A stretch of DNA of 64,000 bases from Streptomyces sp. NBC_01478 (lineage in GTDB: Bacteria; Actinomycetota; Actinomycetes; Streptomycetales; Streptomycetaceae). The DNA is taken from NCBI RefSeq assembly GCF_036227225.1, contig NZ_CP109444.1, forward strand, positions 11,699,501 through 11,763,500, given 5' to 3'. The position numbers and the translations under genes were made by a program. This document shows, piece after piece, positions 53,724 to 62,468 of the stretch. A model generated the notes under the pieces. That model worked only from the letters and a program-made list of their open reading frames with translations. It had not been told where the DNA came from and did no database searches. Each line of letters begins with the position of its first letter. Position 1 is the stretch's first letter.

Positions 53724-54353
53724 ATGACGACGAAGCCGATCACCGTGACCGTGCACGCCGACGACCCGCTGTCGCGTGCCGGAGTCACCAGTTGCCTGCG
53801 GGGCCGCCCGGACATCGAGGTCGTGGAACGGTCCGTGCGGGCCGTCGGCCACCGCTCCGTGGCGGTCGTGCTCACCGACCGGGTCGACGCGCCGGGCGCC
53901 GCGGCCCTGCGCCGCCTGGTCCGCGGCGAGTCCCGACAGGTCGTACTGGTCGTGGACGGGCTGCGCGAACGGGAGTTGCTGACCGCGGTCGCCTGCGGAG
54001 TGCACACCTTCGTATGGCGGCACCAGGCCACCGGCGAACGGTTGGAGCAGGCCGTTCGGTCCGCCGCGCGCGGCGACAGCGAGGTCCCGCCCGACCTGCT
54101 CAACCGGCTGCTCGTACAGCTCGGCCGACACGGCTCGGGCAGCCCCGCGGTGACTTCGGTCACCAGCCTGGCCGACCGGGAGGTGGAGGTACTGCGGTTC
54201 GTGGCCGAGGGGCTGGAGAACCGGCAGATCGCGGGGAAGCTCGCGTACTCGGAGCGGACCGTGAAGAACATCCTGCACGGCCTGATGACCCGGATGCAGT
54301 TGCGCAACCGGGCCCACGCGGTGGCGTTCGCACTGCGGGAGGGATACCTGTGA
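53724..54353 (+). CDS. NarL/LuxR-type response regulator with atypical receiver
   Basis: A 209-residue regulator. The receiver-like domain spans residues 1-125 and a LuxR C-terminal helix-turn-helix 145-205 (LADREVEVLRFVAEGLENRQ, then YSERTVKNILHGLM). The acidic pair (ADD) and a candidate phosphosite in VVLTDRV are present. The switch Lys appears lost (FVWRHQ in place of the usual lysine) and the second helix region is shortened, so phosphorylation-independent action is likely. No kinase gene is nearby. The stop overlaps the DUF4255 gene start (GTGA), tying it to the injection-system operon, which it presumably controls. Confidence 0.88.
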   Translation: MTTKPITVTVHADDPLSRAGVTSCLRGRPDIEVVERSVRAVGHRSVAVVLTDRVDAPGAAALRRLVRGESRQVVLVVDGLRERELLTAVACGVHTFVWRHQATGERLEQAVRSAARGDSEVPPDLLNRLLVQLGRHGSGSPAVTSVTSLADREVEVLRFVAEGLENRQIAGKLAYSERTVKNILHGLMTRMQLRNRAHAVAFALREGYL

Positions 54354-54985
54354 TCCACGAGATCGACGAGGCCCTGCGGGGGCTGCTCCGTGCCCAGGCG
54401 CTGCCCGGAGGCGTGGCGGAGGTGGTCTTCGACGCGCCCACGCGAGACTGGGCCGCCCGGCGCAACGTGCCCACCGTGGACGCGTATCTCTACGACATCC
54501 GAGAGGAGGTGGCCCGTCGGGAGCGCGGCGCGATGGCCTTGCGCGACGCGGCCGGCACGGTCACGGAGCGCCGCCAGCCGCCGCGCTGGTTCCGGCTGTC
54601 GTATCTGGTCACGGCGTGGACCAAGCGCACGGAGGACGAACACAGGCTGCTCTCCGCCGTACTCGCCGGACTGCTGCCGTACGAAGTCCTGCCCGCCGAG
54701 CATCTGGAGGGCAGCAACCTGCTCGGCCTGGGCGCGGCGATTCCGCTCACGATCGGGGTGCCGCCGGCGGAGTCCCGTTCCATCGCCGACATCTGGTCGG
54801 CGCTCGGCGGTGAGCTCAAGCCGTCGCTGGAAGTCGTGGTGATCGCGCCGGTGTCGGTCTCGCCGGACTACAAGGTGGCGCCCCCGGTCCTGGAACCGAC
54901 GGTCGCACAGGTGCATGACATCGCGAACGGCCGTACGCCTGACGGCACTTCAGCGGCGCTGGCCCGACGACGGGAGCTCCGGTGA
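54350..54985 (+). CDS. DUF4255 protein, eCIS cap/tail-terminator (Cis16/Pvc16-like)
   Basis: A 211-residue protein of the DUF4255 (Pvc16 N-terminal) family, with IHEIDEALRGLLRAQALPGG at the N-terminus and NVPTVDAYLYDIREEVARRE in the middle. Further blocks are WFRLSYLVTAWTKRTEDEHR and LLSAVLAGLLPYEVLPAEHL. In contractile injection systems this protein caps the tube/sheath at the end opposite the baseplate. It starts inside the regulator stop (GTGA) and its own stop overlaps the ATPase start (GTGA), so three genes are translated in series. Confidence 0.87.
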   Translation: MIHEIDEALRGLLRAQALPGGVAEVVFDAPTRDWAARRNVPTVDAYLYDIREEVARRERGAMALRDAAGTVTERRQPPRWFRLSYLVTAWTKRTEDEHRLLSAVLAGLLPYEVLPAEHLEGSNLLGLGAAIPLTIGVPPAESRSIADIWSALGGELKPSLEVVVIAPVSVSPDYKVAPPVLEPTVAQVHDIANGRTPDGTSAALARRRELR

Positions 54986-56937
54986 GCGACTCCCTGTTGA
55001 AGCGCCTCGCGCTGCTGCGGGACCGGGTGAGCGCCCTGGTCGAGGCGCGGAGTGCCGGGGATCCGTCGGCGGGGGAGCCGCTGCGCGGGCTCTACGTGTC
55101 GGCCGAGCGGGTGGAGCACCTGCTGGAGGGGCGTGGGCGAATTCCGGTTCAACTCCATGACGCGTACGAGGGAGCCGAACCTGACGATGCCCTGGCGGAG
55201 TTGGCCGTACGGTTCGGTCTCACGCTTCTGGACACCCACATCCTTCTCACCGCCCTCGCACCGGACGTGGACCGGGATTTCGAGCCGCTGTACGGATACC
55301 TCAACGACGACGTCGGGCGCCGCCGGGCCAGCGTGGCCCTCGCCCTCGATCTGGCCGGGCTCGCACCGCACGACTGGGCGGCGCGGGCCCGGTTCCATCC
55401 GGGGGCGCCGCTGCCGGCCTCCGGCCTGCTGGCCCTGGAGGACACCGAACGGCCCCTTCCGGGGCGGGCGTTGCGGGTGCCGGAACGAGTGATCGCGCAT
55501 CTGCTGGGGGATGAGGGACTGGACGGTGAACTGCTGGGTGCGGTCGAGCTGTTGACGGCGGAGGCGCCTACGGGACCCTTCGCGTCCCGGCTTGGGGCGC
55601 TCCTCGCCGACCATCCGGCCGTGGTCCACCTGCGGGGGCGCGGGGCGGAGTCCGGGACGGCGGTGGAGGTGCTGAGAGCGGCCGGCCTGCCGGTACTGCG
55701 GTACGACCCGGCGTACGGGGACCAGCGCCTGGTGCCCGTACTGCTGAGGGAGGCGCGGTTGCGCAGGGCGGGGGTTGTGGTCGGGCCGTTGCCGGAGAGG
55801 GCGGGTGCACTGGTACGGGAACTGGAGTCATCCGGCCCCGTACCCGTGGTGCTGTTCGGCACCGAACCCTTCGATCCTCGTTGGTCCGCCGACGGCGACG
55901 TGCTCTGCCTCGACGCGCCCACCGACACGGTGGACACCGGGCTGGTCTGGGCGGCTCAACTGGGCCGGGAAGCCCGGGAGTTCGACCTCCCGGCAGCCGT
56001 TGCCCCGTACCGCCTCGCCTCCGAGCAGATCCGCCGTGCGGCCAAGACCGCGAGAACACTCGCCGTACTGGACGGCGGGCCGTTGACCGCCGCCCATGTG
56101 CAGCGGGGCGCCCGGCAGCAGTCGGCGCCCGCCCTTGACCGGCACGCGCGGCGGGTGAGTCCCGCGGTCGGCTGGACGGACCTGGTGCTGCCTGTCGGCC
56201 CGCGCGAGCAGTTGGAGGAACTGGTGGTGCGCGCCCGGCAGCGCGAGCGTGTGCTGGGCCAGTGGGGGCTGCGGACCGGTGGCGGTCGCGGGCACGGGGT
56301 GGTCGCCCTGTTCGCCGGGGAGTCCGGGACCGGCAAGACGCTCGCCGCCGAGGTCGTCGCCGGGGAGCTGGGCGTGGACCTGTACGTGGTGGAGCTGTCC
56401 GCCGTCGTCGACAAGTACGTCGGCGAGACCGAGAAGAACCTGGAACGGATCTTCGCCGACGCGGACCGTACCGACGCCGTCCTCCTCTTCGACGAGGCCG
56501 ACGCGGTCTTCGGCAAGCGCTCCGAGGTGAAGGAGGCGAGCGACCGCTATGCCAACCTGGAGAGCGCCTATCTGCTGCAGCGCCTGGAGTCCTTCGACGG
56601 CATCGCGGTCCTCACCACCAACCTCCGGGCGAACATCGACGACGCCTTCACCCGCCGCCTCGACCTGGTGGTCGACTTCCCCTTCCCTGACACCGGCCAG
56701 CGCCTCGCTCTGTGGTGGCAGAGCCTTGCCGGGGTGCCCTGCGCCGACGGTATCGATCCCGGCCCGTGCGCCCGGGACTTCGTGCTGGCCGGCGGCTCGA
56801 TCCGGGGCGCGGTGATCACCGCCGCGTACGCCGCGGCCGGCCGGGGCGGTCCCGTCACGACCGACGACCTGCTGACCGGGGCGGTCCGGGAGTACCGGAA
56901 GGCGGGGCGGCTGGTGGTCGGCCGGGACGACTTCTAG
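54982..56937 (+). CDS. eCIS-associated AAA+ ATPase (Cis15/Pvc15-like)
   Basis: A 651-residue ATPase. An N-terminal helical region of about 110 residues (LRDRVSALVEARSAGD) leads into a winged or degenerate ATPase-like middle. A C-terminal FtsH/CDC48-like AAA+ module follows: Walker A GESGTGKT with Lys452, Walker B LLFDEADAVFGKRSEV, sensor VLTTNLRANID and an arginine-finger segment FTRRLDLVVDFPFP. This AAA+ protein is a constant companion of extracellular contractile injection systems, where it is thought to help assembly or cargo loading. A 22-bp hairpin follows the stop. Confidence 0.92.
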   Translation: MSDSLLKRLALLRDRVSALVEARSAGDPSAGEPLRGLYVSAERVEHLLEGRGRIPVQLHDAYEGAEPDDALAELAVRFGLTLLDTHILLTALAPDVDRDFEPLYGYLNDDVGRRRASVALALDLAGLAPHDWAARARFHPGAPLPASGLLALEDTERPLPGRALRVPERVIAHLLGDEGLDGELLGAVELLTAEAPTGPFASRLGALLADHPAVVHLRGRGAESGTAVEVLRAAGLPVLRYDPAYGDQRLVPVLLREARLRRAGVVVGPLPERAGALVRELESSGPVPVVLFGTEPFDPRWSADGDVLCLDAPTDTVDTGLVWAAQLGREAREFDLPAAVAPYRLASEQIRRAAKTARTLAVLDGGPLTAAHVQRGARQQSAPALDRHARRVSPAVGWTDLVLPVGPREQLEELVVRARQRERVLGQWGLRTGGGRGHGVVALFAGESGTGKTLAAEVVAGELGVDLYVVELSAVVDKYVGETEKNLERIFADADRTDAVLLFDEADAVFGKRSEVKEASDRYANLESAYLLQRLESFDGIAVLTTNLRANIDDAFTRRLDLVVDFPFPDTGQRLALWWQSLAGVPCADGIDPGPCARDFVLAGGSIRGAVITAAYAAAGRGGPVTTDDLLTGAVREYRKAGRLVVGRDDF

Positions 56938-56959
56938 GGATTGTTGGGAGCAGGATCCG

Positions 56960-57008
56960 ACGTCCGGCGGGCCGGGCCGACATCGTGTCGGCCCGGCCCG
57001 CCGGACGT
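56960..57008. terminator. Perfect 22-bp hairpin between convergent genes
   Basis: The sequence 56960-56981 is the exact reverse complement of 56987-57008, with a 5-nt loop ATCGT. It lies between the ATPase stop (56937) and the convergent DUF4157 stop (57031) and should stop transcription from both sides. Confidence 0.9.
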
Positions 57009-57030
57009 TCACCGGATCTCGCTCACGCCG

Positions 57031-59121
57031 CTACGCGACGGACTTGAACTTCTCCGAGATGAGCACCTTGCCCGCCTCTCGGTCATCCTTCATCTCACCC
57101 CAGTTCAGGCCGAGAGCGTCGATGGTGTTGCGTGCCTCCTCGGATCGCTCGGCCTTCGCCACGTCATGCGCCATGTCGTAGAGCGCGGCAGCGAACTGCT
57201 CCCGCTCGTTGGGGCCGGAAGCCTTCCAGAAGGCCAGCGTCCTGCGCAGCCGCTCTTTGATGGTGGGCATGGTGCCGTCATGGTCCGGTTTCGCGCTCTG
57301 CTTCCAACGGTGCTGGAAGAACCGCCACGTCTTCCAGCCGGCGACACCCAGGGCCACTGTGGCGGCTGCGCCGGCGAGTCCCCAGCCGACGGGGGTCGCG
57401 ACCAGCACACCGGCCCCCGCGGCGACACCGGCGGCGAGTGCGACCGCGGCAACCAACGCGGCGACGGAACCGCCGACCCCCAGCAGGGCGGCAACAGCGC
57501 CGATCGCCTTCACGGTCACGCCTCGGATGTTCTTTCCGGCAGCGTATTCCTGTATTTCACGCAGGGAGATGTCCACGGACGCGCTCTCGGTATAGCGCTC
57601 GACCTTCTCTGTCTGCTTCACCAGGGCCTCGTGCATCTTGCGGGAAACTTCCGCTCGCTCCTGTTGCCGGAGTTCCGCGACCGCCAGTTCCGCTTGATCC
57701 CGCTGAAGTTGCTCCTCGATTTCGGATTTCTGCCGCAATATATCCTTGATCCTGGAGTGCCAGACTTCTTTCTTCTCCTGGATCTGCTCCTGTCCCAGTC
57801 CCCGTATCGCACTCTGGAGGGAACGTTCAACTTCCCGGAGGTCGTACTCGTCGCCGCTCACAGTCCACTCCAGCGTTCCCACCTCCTTGTTCGCAGCCTC
57901 CAGAGCTTCCTCGGGCTTCTTCTCATCAGCCATGAGCTGCCGCAACTTGTTCACACGCTGCCGCGCTTTGTCCGCCTTTCTGATGTAGCGGACACTCTGG
58001 ACCGAGCCGACGAGCAACCCCGCTCCGGCAGAGGCGGCGGCCACACCGCCCACGGCCTCCTGGGCCGCACCGCTCAGATTCATCGCGGAGGACGCGAGGC
58101 CGGTGGACATGTTGCCGACGCTCAACCCCTGCTCGGCCGTGCCGGCTGCTCCAGCCTTCAACTCTCGGTCGTGCCGACGGTAGGCAGCGGTGCCTGGTGA
58201 GCTTTTGCGTCTGTCCGTTCGTGCGCGGCCGAACTTGATGACATTACCGACCAGCCCTACGAAAGAAGTGAGCGTACCGGCACCGGCACCGACGATGGTG
58301 CCGTACTGCGCGGCGCTCGTGGTGGCGGCCGGATCCCGGTAGCCGCCGGCGACCGACGCGGCCGTGAACTGGTTGTTCGCGTCTCCGGCGGCCGTCAGGT
58401 CCCCGGCCTTCTCGGCTGCCGCGCCCAGCGAGGGACCTTTCGTACTGGTCACCATCTGGACAGCTATGGAGTCCCCCTTGCTGCGCTGCACCGCACTCCG
58501 CCGCCGCGCCGCGCCGCCCTCGGGAACGGGCCCGGCCATCGCCCGCACCGCGTTGGCCTCCGCGGCCCGTTCGAACCGGTCGGACGGGTCGGAGACGCGC
58601 AGGCCGGTTCCGTCGTCCGTCCCCGCCACCGGGCCCTGGCGCTGTTGGATCACATGGGTCAGCTCATGAGCCAGGGTGTGCCGGTCCGTGCCGCCAGCGC
58701 CCAGCACCACATGGCTGCCGGAGGTGTAGGCCCGCGCCCCGATCTCGGCGGCGGAACGCTGGGCGGCGGGGCCGGTGTGCAGTCGTACGTCGGAGAAGTC
58801 CGCGTCGAGGCGGGCCTCCATGTCGGCGCGGACGGTGGTGTCCAGGGGCTGGCCCGGGGCGCGGAGGACTTCCGGGACGGACGAGCGCTGTACGGGGGCG
58901 GAGGTGGAGGCGGTGTGGCCGCACCCGGCGCCGTGCACGTGCCGGGCCTCGTCGACCGCGCGGAGGACGGCGGCGTTGCCCGCGGTTCGTTGCAGCGTCG
59001 CGATGTGCGCAGGGGAGAGGACACCCGGTGAACCGCCTTGTTCCGTACGGGAATCCGGGGCCCGGGACGGCGACCGGGGTTCGGCCTTCTCGGGCCGGTG
59101 AGGCTGGACGCGGGGGCGCAC
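57031..59121 (-). CDS. DUF4157-domain protein, candidate eCIS cargo/effector
   Basis: A 696-residue protein. The N-terminal DUF4157 region (about residues 80-165) includes LDADFSDVRLHTGPAAQRSA and the metalloprotease-like motif AHELTH with His152, Glu153 and His156. LQRTAGNAA and several VQR motifs lie on either side. The middle is charged coiled coil (about 385-520; EEALEAANKEVGTLEW, then QLQRDQAELAVAELRQQERA). Residues about 540-600 are strongly hydrophobic and glycine-rich, able to form membrane helices. The DUF4157 domain is a known marker of eCIS-associated toxins, so a loaded effector with a membrane-active C-terminus is the best inference. The GTG start has AAAGGCGG upstream. Convergent to the ATPase. 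Confidence 0.82.
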   Translation of the reverse strand: MRPRVQPHRPEKAEPRSPSRAPDSRTEQGGSPGVLSPAHIATLQRTAGNAAVLRAVDEARHVHGAGCGHTASTSAPVQRSSVPEVLRAPGQPLDTTVRADMEARLDADFSDVRLHTGPAAQRSAAEIGARAYTSGSHVVLGAGGTDRHTLAHELTHVIQQRQGPVAGTDDGTGLRVSDPSDRFERAAEANAVRAMAGPVPEGGAARRRSAVQRSKGDSIAVQMVTSTKGPSLGAAAEKAGDLTAAGDANNQFTAASVAGGYRDPAATTSAAQYGTIVGAGAGTLTSFVGLVGNVIKFGRARTDRRKSSPGTAAYRRHDRELKAGAAGTAEQGLSVGNMSTGLASSAMNLSGAAQEAVGGVAAASAGAGLLVGSVQSVRYIRKADKARQRVNKLRQLMADEKKPEEALEAANKEVGTLEWTVSGDEYDLREVERSLQSAIRGLGQEQIQEKKEVWHSRIKDILRQKSEIEEQLQRDQAELAVAELRQQERAEVSRKMHEALVKQTEKVERYTESASVDISLREIQEYAAGKNIRGVTVKAIGAVAALLGVGGSVAALVAAVALAAGVAAGAGVLVATPVGWGLAGAAATVALGVAGWKTWRFFQHRWKQSAKPDHDGTMPTIKERLRRTLAFWKASGPNEREQFAAALYDMAHDVAKAERSEEARNTIDALGLNWGEMKDDREAGKVLISEKFKSVA

Positions 59122-59152
59122 GGCGGCCCGCCTTTCTGTCGGGTGGCGGACG

Positions 59153-60586
59153 TCAGGAATTCCCGAGCCGCCACTGCTGAATGGACGCGAAGCGGTCGTC
59201 GCAGGACAGGGCCTGGACCTGGGTGTTGTCGCCGGTGTTGGTCAGGCACTCGCCGGTCTGGGCGTTGACGATCGTCACCACGCCGTCCGACACGGGCTGC
59301 AGACGCCAGCGTTGGAGCGCGGGGACCTGGCCTTGGCGTACGGCCTCGTCGCCGCCCTGCACCGTGCGGATCTGCACCTGTGGCTGACCGTCGGCCTTGT
59401 CGAGCACGCTGCCCGGCGAGCTGCCGGGGGTGAGGGCCACCGTGCCGTCGGCGAAGGGGAGTTGGGCCCAGAACTGGTTGAGTCCCTGCTGTTTGTCCGT
59501 CCAGTCGGAGACCACGACCGGGGTGCCGTCGTCGGTGCGGCCGTCCTGGACGGTGAGGTCCTTGCCGTTCTGGACGCTGCGGATGGTGACCACCGTGTTG
59601 CCGGCCTGGTCCGTGGCCTGCTCTCCGGTGTTCTGGTCCTGACCACCGCCTTGTTGCTGTTCTTCGGACTGCGAGGGCGAGGGCGACGGTGGTGAAGGAG
59701 CGGCGGCCGACGGGCTCGGCACCGACGGTGGTGCCTGGGTGGCCGGTGCGGGCGGCAGTGCGGCGGCGGCCGGAGCCGCGGCCGGCTGTTGTTGCGCCAC
59801 CGCGTTCGAGACGAGCGACGGCCGGGGAATGAACCAGACGGCGGCGAACACCGCCGCCGCGGCCAGCAGCAGCCCGAGCAGCACGAGCAGCCACTTCGGG
59901 AACAGCGCCAACCGTACGAAGGTGCCCCGCAGTTGGGCCGGCGGAATCATCCCGGGAGATCCGGAGGGTCCGGCGGCGCCCTCCACTGTGGGTGCCACGG
60001 TGAGCGCGAACGGATACCGCTCCGGTCGGCCGAACAGCTTCACCCCGCCCGGCCGGATCCGCACCCGGGCGAGCCGGGTCCGCCCCTGCGCGACCCGTAC
60101 CGTCTCGGGAACGGGGCGGAAGGTCAGCACGTCCTCGTCGTCCTTCCCCGAAATCCCCACCGGCAGCGGTGAGTTGCCGACGTTGTCGACGGCCACCCGG
60201 GGCCGCCCGGAAAACCGCCCGCGCACGGTGACGGGCAGCAGCTCGGCCCGCATCTCACCGAACGCCGAGACGGAGAGGGTGCCTTCGGCCACGTTCGACA
60301 GCTCAGGGTTCTCACGTGGCTGCACGAGGACGCCGAACCGGACGGTGCCGGCCGTGGTGCCCGCCGAGCGCGGCGGGGTGAACACCACCTCGGTCGAGCC
60401 CTCGTCCCCTGGATAGAGCCGCAGGGTGTCGGGGGCGACCAGCGCCCACTCGGCGGGATCGCCGACGACGGAGAGCCGGTACTCCTCGACGGTGTCGCCG
60501 TCGTTGCGCAGCCGCAGGGTCGCGGTCGCGCTCGATCCGGGGTCGACTGCGGACGAGGCGGGTTCAAGAGAGGCGAAGGTCGTCAC
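59153..60586 (-). CDS. Membrane-anchored beta-sandwich / ricin-lectin-like protein of eCIS locus
   Basis: A 477-residue protein without a signal peptide. Residues 1-230 look like tandem Ig-like domains (VDPGSSATATLRLRNDGDTV, then YPGDEGSTEVVFTPPRSAGT). A single membrane helix WLLVLLGLLLAAAAVFAAVW lies near 240, followed by a Pro/Ser-rich linker of about 70 residues. The C-terminal domain has ricin-type QxW-like repeats (NQFWAQLPF, LQRWRLQPV, IQQWRLGNS). Topology should put the lectin part outside. Genes of this kind accompany streptomycete contractile injection systems, so anchoring or wall recognition is possible. GTG 60586 is the best start; it is divergent from the sheath gene. Confidence 0.8.
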   Translation of the reverse strand: MTTFASLEPASSAVDPGSSATATLRLRNDGDTVEEYRLSVVGDPAEWALVAPDTLRLYPGDEGSTEVVFTPPRSAGTTAGTVRFGVLVQPRENPELSNVAEGTLSVSAFGEMRAELLPVTVRGRFSGRPRVAVDNVGNSPLPVGISGKDDEDVLTFRPVPETVRVAQGRTRLARVRIRPGGVKLFGRPERYPFALTVAPTVEGAAGPSGSPGMIPPAQLRGTFVRLALFPKWLLVLLGLLLAAAAVFAAVWFIPRPSLVSNAVAQQQPAAAPAAAALPPAPATQAPPSVPSPSAAAPSPPSPSPSQSEEQQQGGGQDQNTGEQATDQAGNTVVTIRSVQNGKDLTVQDGRTDDGTPVVVSDWTDKQQGLNQFWAQLPFADGTVALTPGSSPGSVLDKADGQPQVQIRTVQGGDEAVRQGQVPALQRWRLQPVSDGVVTIVNAQTGECLTNTGDNTQVQALSCDDRFASIQQWRLGNS

Positions 60587-60862
60587 GCGGCCACGGTAGG
60601 AAGCGGTCCGACGGCACGGCAGAAGCAGCCGGGCAGGGTGCGTTGGCCGTGCGGAAGACCGTACGGCCACCGAACGGCCCTGCCCTCGGCGGCAGTTGGG
60701 CGTCCCACGAGCCCGGTCGGATTCGGTGTCCCCGTCGCGGGTGGCCGTACGGCCACGGCGGTCGGCCCCAAGAGCCTGTCGGGCGGCCATTTCCTGACGG
60801 GCCCGCCCGCGCCAGCCTGGTTCTACGCAATCACCCCGGATGTCATGCAAGGAGAAGTCGCC
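60587..60862. promoter_or_regulatory. Divergent promoter region of lectin-like and sheath genes
   Basis: The 276-bp gap holds the perfect 16-bp palindrome GTGGCCGTACGGCCAC (60741-60756). A second copy of its right-hand 12 bases, CCGTACGGCCAC, is at 60659-60670. Paired sites about 85 bp apart between divergent genes suggest a common regulator. AAGGAG before the ATG at 60863 is the sheath ribosome site. Confidence 0.5.
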
Positions 60863-62410
60863 ATGCCCACCTATCTGTCCCCCGGCGTCTACGTCGAGGA
60901 GGTGGCCAGTGGATCCCGCCCCATCGAAGGGGTCGGCACCTCGGTGGCCGCCTTCGTGGGCCTGGCCCCGACCGGACCGCTGAACGAGCCCACGCTGGTG
61001 ACGAACTGGTCCCAGTACACCGCCTCGTTCGGCGACTTCACCGAGGGTCTTCTGCTGGCCCACGCGGTGTACGGGTACTTCAACAACGGCGGTACGGCCG
61101 CGTATGTCGTACGGGTCGGGGGCGCGGCCGGGGCCGGCTCCGGCGGGCGCCCGGCGATCGAGGCGTCGGCCCGGGAGGCCGCCCTCGGCACCTTCCGGGT
61201 CTCGGCGCTGACCGGGGCGAACCTCGGCGGCTCGCCCGTGGTCGAGGTCTCCGACACCTCCGGCGAGGGACCCGACGACCGGTTCACACTCACCGTCAAG
61301 GACGGCGACAAGGTCCTGGAGACCTTCGACGTCTCGGCGAAGAAGAGCAACCGCAACTACGTCGTCACCCAGGTCAAGCAGCGCTCCAAGCTGATCGCCG
61401 TCGAAGAGACGGCGTCCGCCGGGCAGTTGGCGCGGCCGGGGAACGGGGCGGTGGCACTGGCCGCCGCGTCCGCGCCCGCACCGGCCACGTCACAGGAGCG
61501 CCTCACCAGCGGCCAGTTCCTCGGCGACCCCGCCGACCGGACCGGCTTCGGCGGTCTTGAGGCGCTGGACGCCGTCACCATGGTCGCCGTCCCCGACCTG
61601 ATGGCCGCGTACGAGCGCGGGACCCTCGACCTGGACGCCGTCAAGGCGGTCCAGCTCGGGATGATCGCGCACTGCGAGCTGATGGGCGACCGGATGGCGA
61701 TCCTGGACCCGCCCCCGGGCATGAACGCCCAGCGGATCCGCGAGTGGCGCCAGGACACGGCGGGCTACGACTCCTCGCACGCGGCCCTCTACTACCCCTG
61801 GATCAAGGTCTTCGACCCGTCCGGCGGCCGGCAGCGCCTGGTCCCGCCGAGCGGCCACATGGCGGGCATCTGGTCCCGCAACGACTCCGAGCGCGGCGTG
61901 CACAAGGCGCCCGCGAACGAGATCGTACGAGGCGCGGTGGACCTGGAACTGCAGATCACCCGCGGCGAGCAGGACACCCTCAACCCCATCGGCGTCAACT
62001 GCATCCGCGCCTTCCCGGGCCGCGGCATCCGCGTGTGGGGCGCTCGTACGGTCGCCTCCGACCCGGCCTGGCGCTACCTGAACGTGCGCCGCTACTTCAA
62101 CTACCTGGAGGAGTCGATCCTCGCGGGCACCCAGTGGGTGGTCTTCGAGCCCAACGACGAGGCCCTGTGGGCCCGTATCCGACGCAACGTGTCGGCGTTC
62201 CTCGTGAACGAGTGGCGGTCCGGGGCGTTGTTCGGCTCCCGTCCCGAGGAAGCGTTCTACGTCAAGTGCGACGCCGAGACCAACCCGCCGGAGTCGGTGG
62301 ACGTCGGGCGCGTGGTGTGCGAGGTCGGCATCGCGCCGGTCAAGCCCGCCGAGTTCGTGGTGTTCCGGCTGGCCCAGTTCTCGGACGGGACGGGCGAGTC
62401 GGGCGAGTAG
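60863..62410 (+). CDS. eCIS contractile sheath protein (Cis2)
   Basis: A 515-residue phage-tail sheath protein. It starts PTYLSPGVYVEEVASGSRPI, the conserved sheath N-terminus, followed by VGTSVAAFVGLAPTGPLNEP. The C-terminal third carries the core fold: LNPIGVNCIRAFPGRGIRVW, NVRRYFNYLEESILAGTQWV and FVVFRLAQF at the end. The sheath surrounds the inner tube and contracts to drive it. Start ATG 60863 with AAGGAG is preferred to ATG 60845, which overlaps the ribosome site. The tube gene follows after 58 bases, in the order usual for these loci. Confidence 0.95.
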   Translation: MPTYLSPGVYVEEVASGSRPIEGVGTSVAAFVGLAPTGPLNEPTLVTNWSQYTASFGDFTEGLLLAHAVYGYFNNGGTAAYVVRVGGAAGAGSGGRPAIEASAREAALGTFRVSALTGANLGGSPVVEVSDTSGEGPDDRFTLTVKDGDKVLETFDVSAKKSNRNYVVTQVKQRSKLIAVEETASAGQLARPGNGAVALAAASAPAPATSQERLTSGQFLGDPADRTGFGGLEALDAVTMVAVPDLMAAYERGTLDLDAVKAVQLGMIAHCELMGDRMAILDPPPGMNAQRIREWRQDTAGYDSSHAALYYPWIKVFDPSGGRQRLVPPSGHMAGIWSRNDSERGVHKAPANEIVRGAVDLELQITRGEQDTLNPIGVNCIRAFPGRGIRVWGARTVASDPAWRYLNVRRYFNYLEESILAGTQWVVFEPNDEALWARIRRNVSAFLVNEWRSGALFGSRPEEAFYVKCDAETNPPESVDVGRVVCEVGIAPVKPAEFVVFRLAQFSDGTGESGE

Positions 62411-62468
62411 TCCCCACTTCTGACGACCGTCCCCTTTTCATCGACCTCGGAAAGAGAAGCGAACGAGC

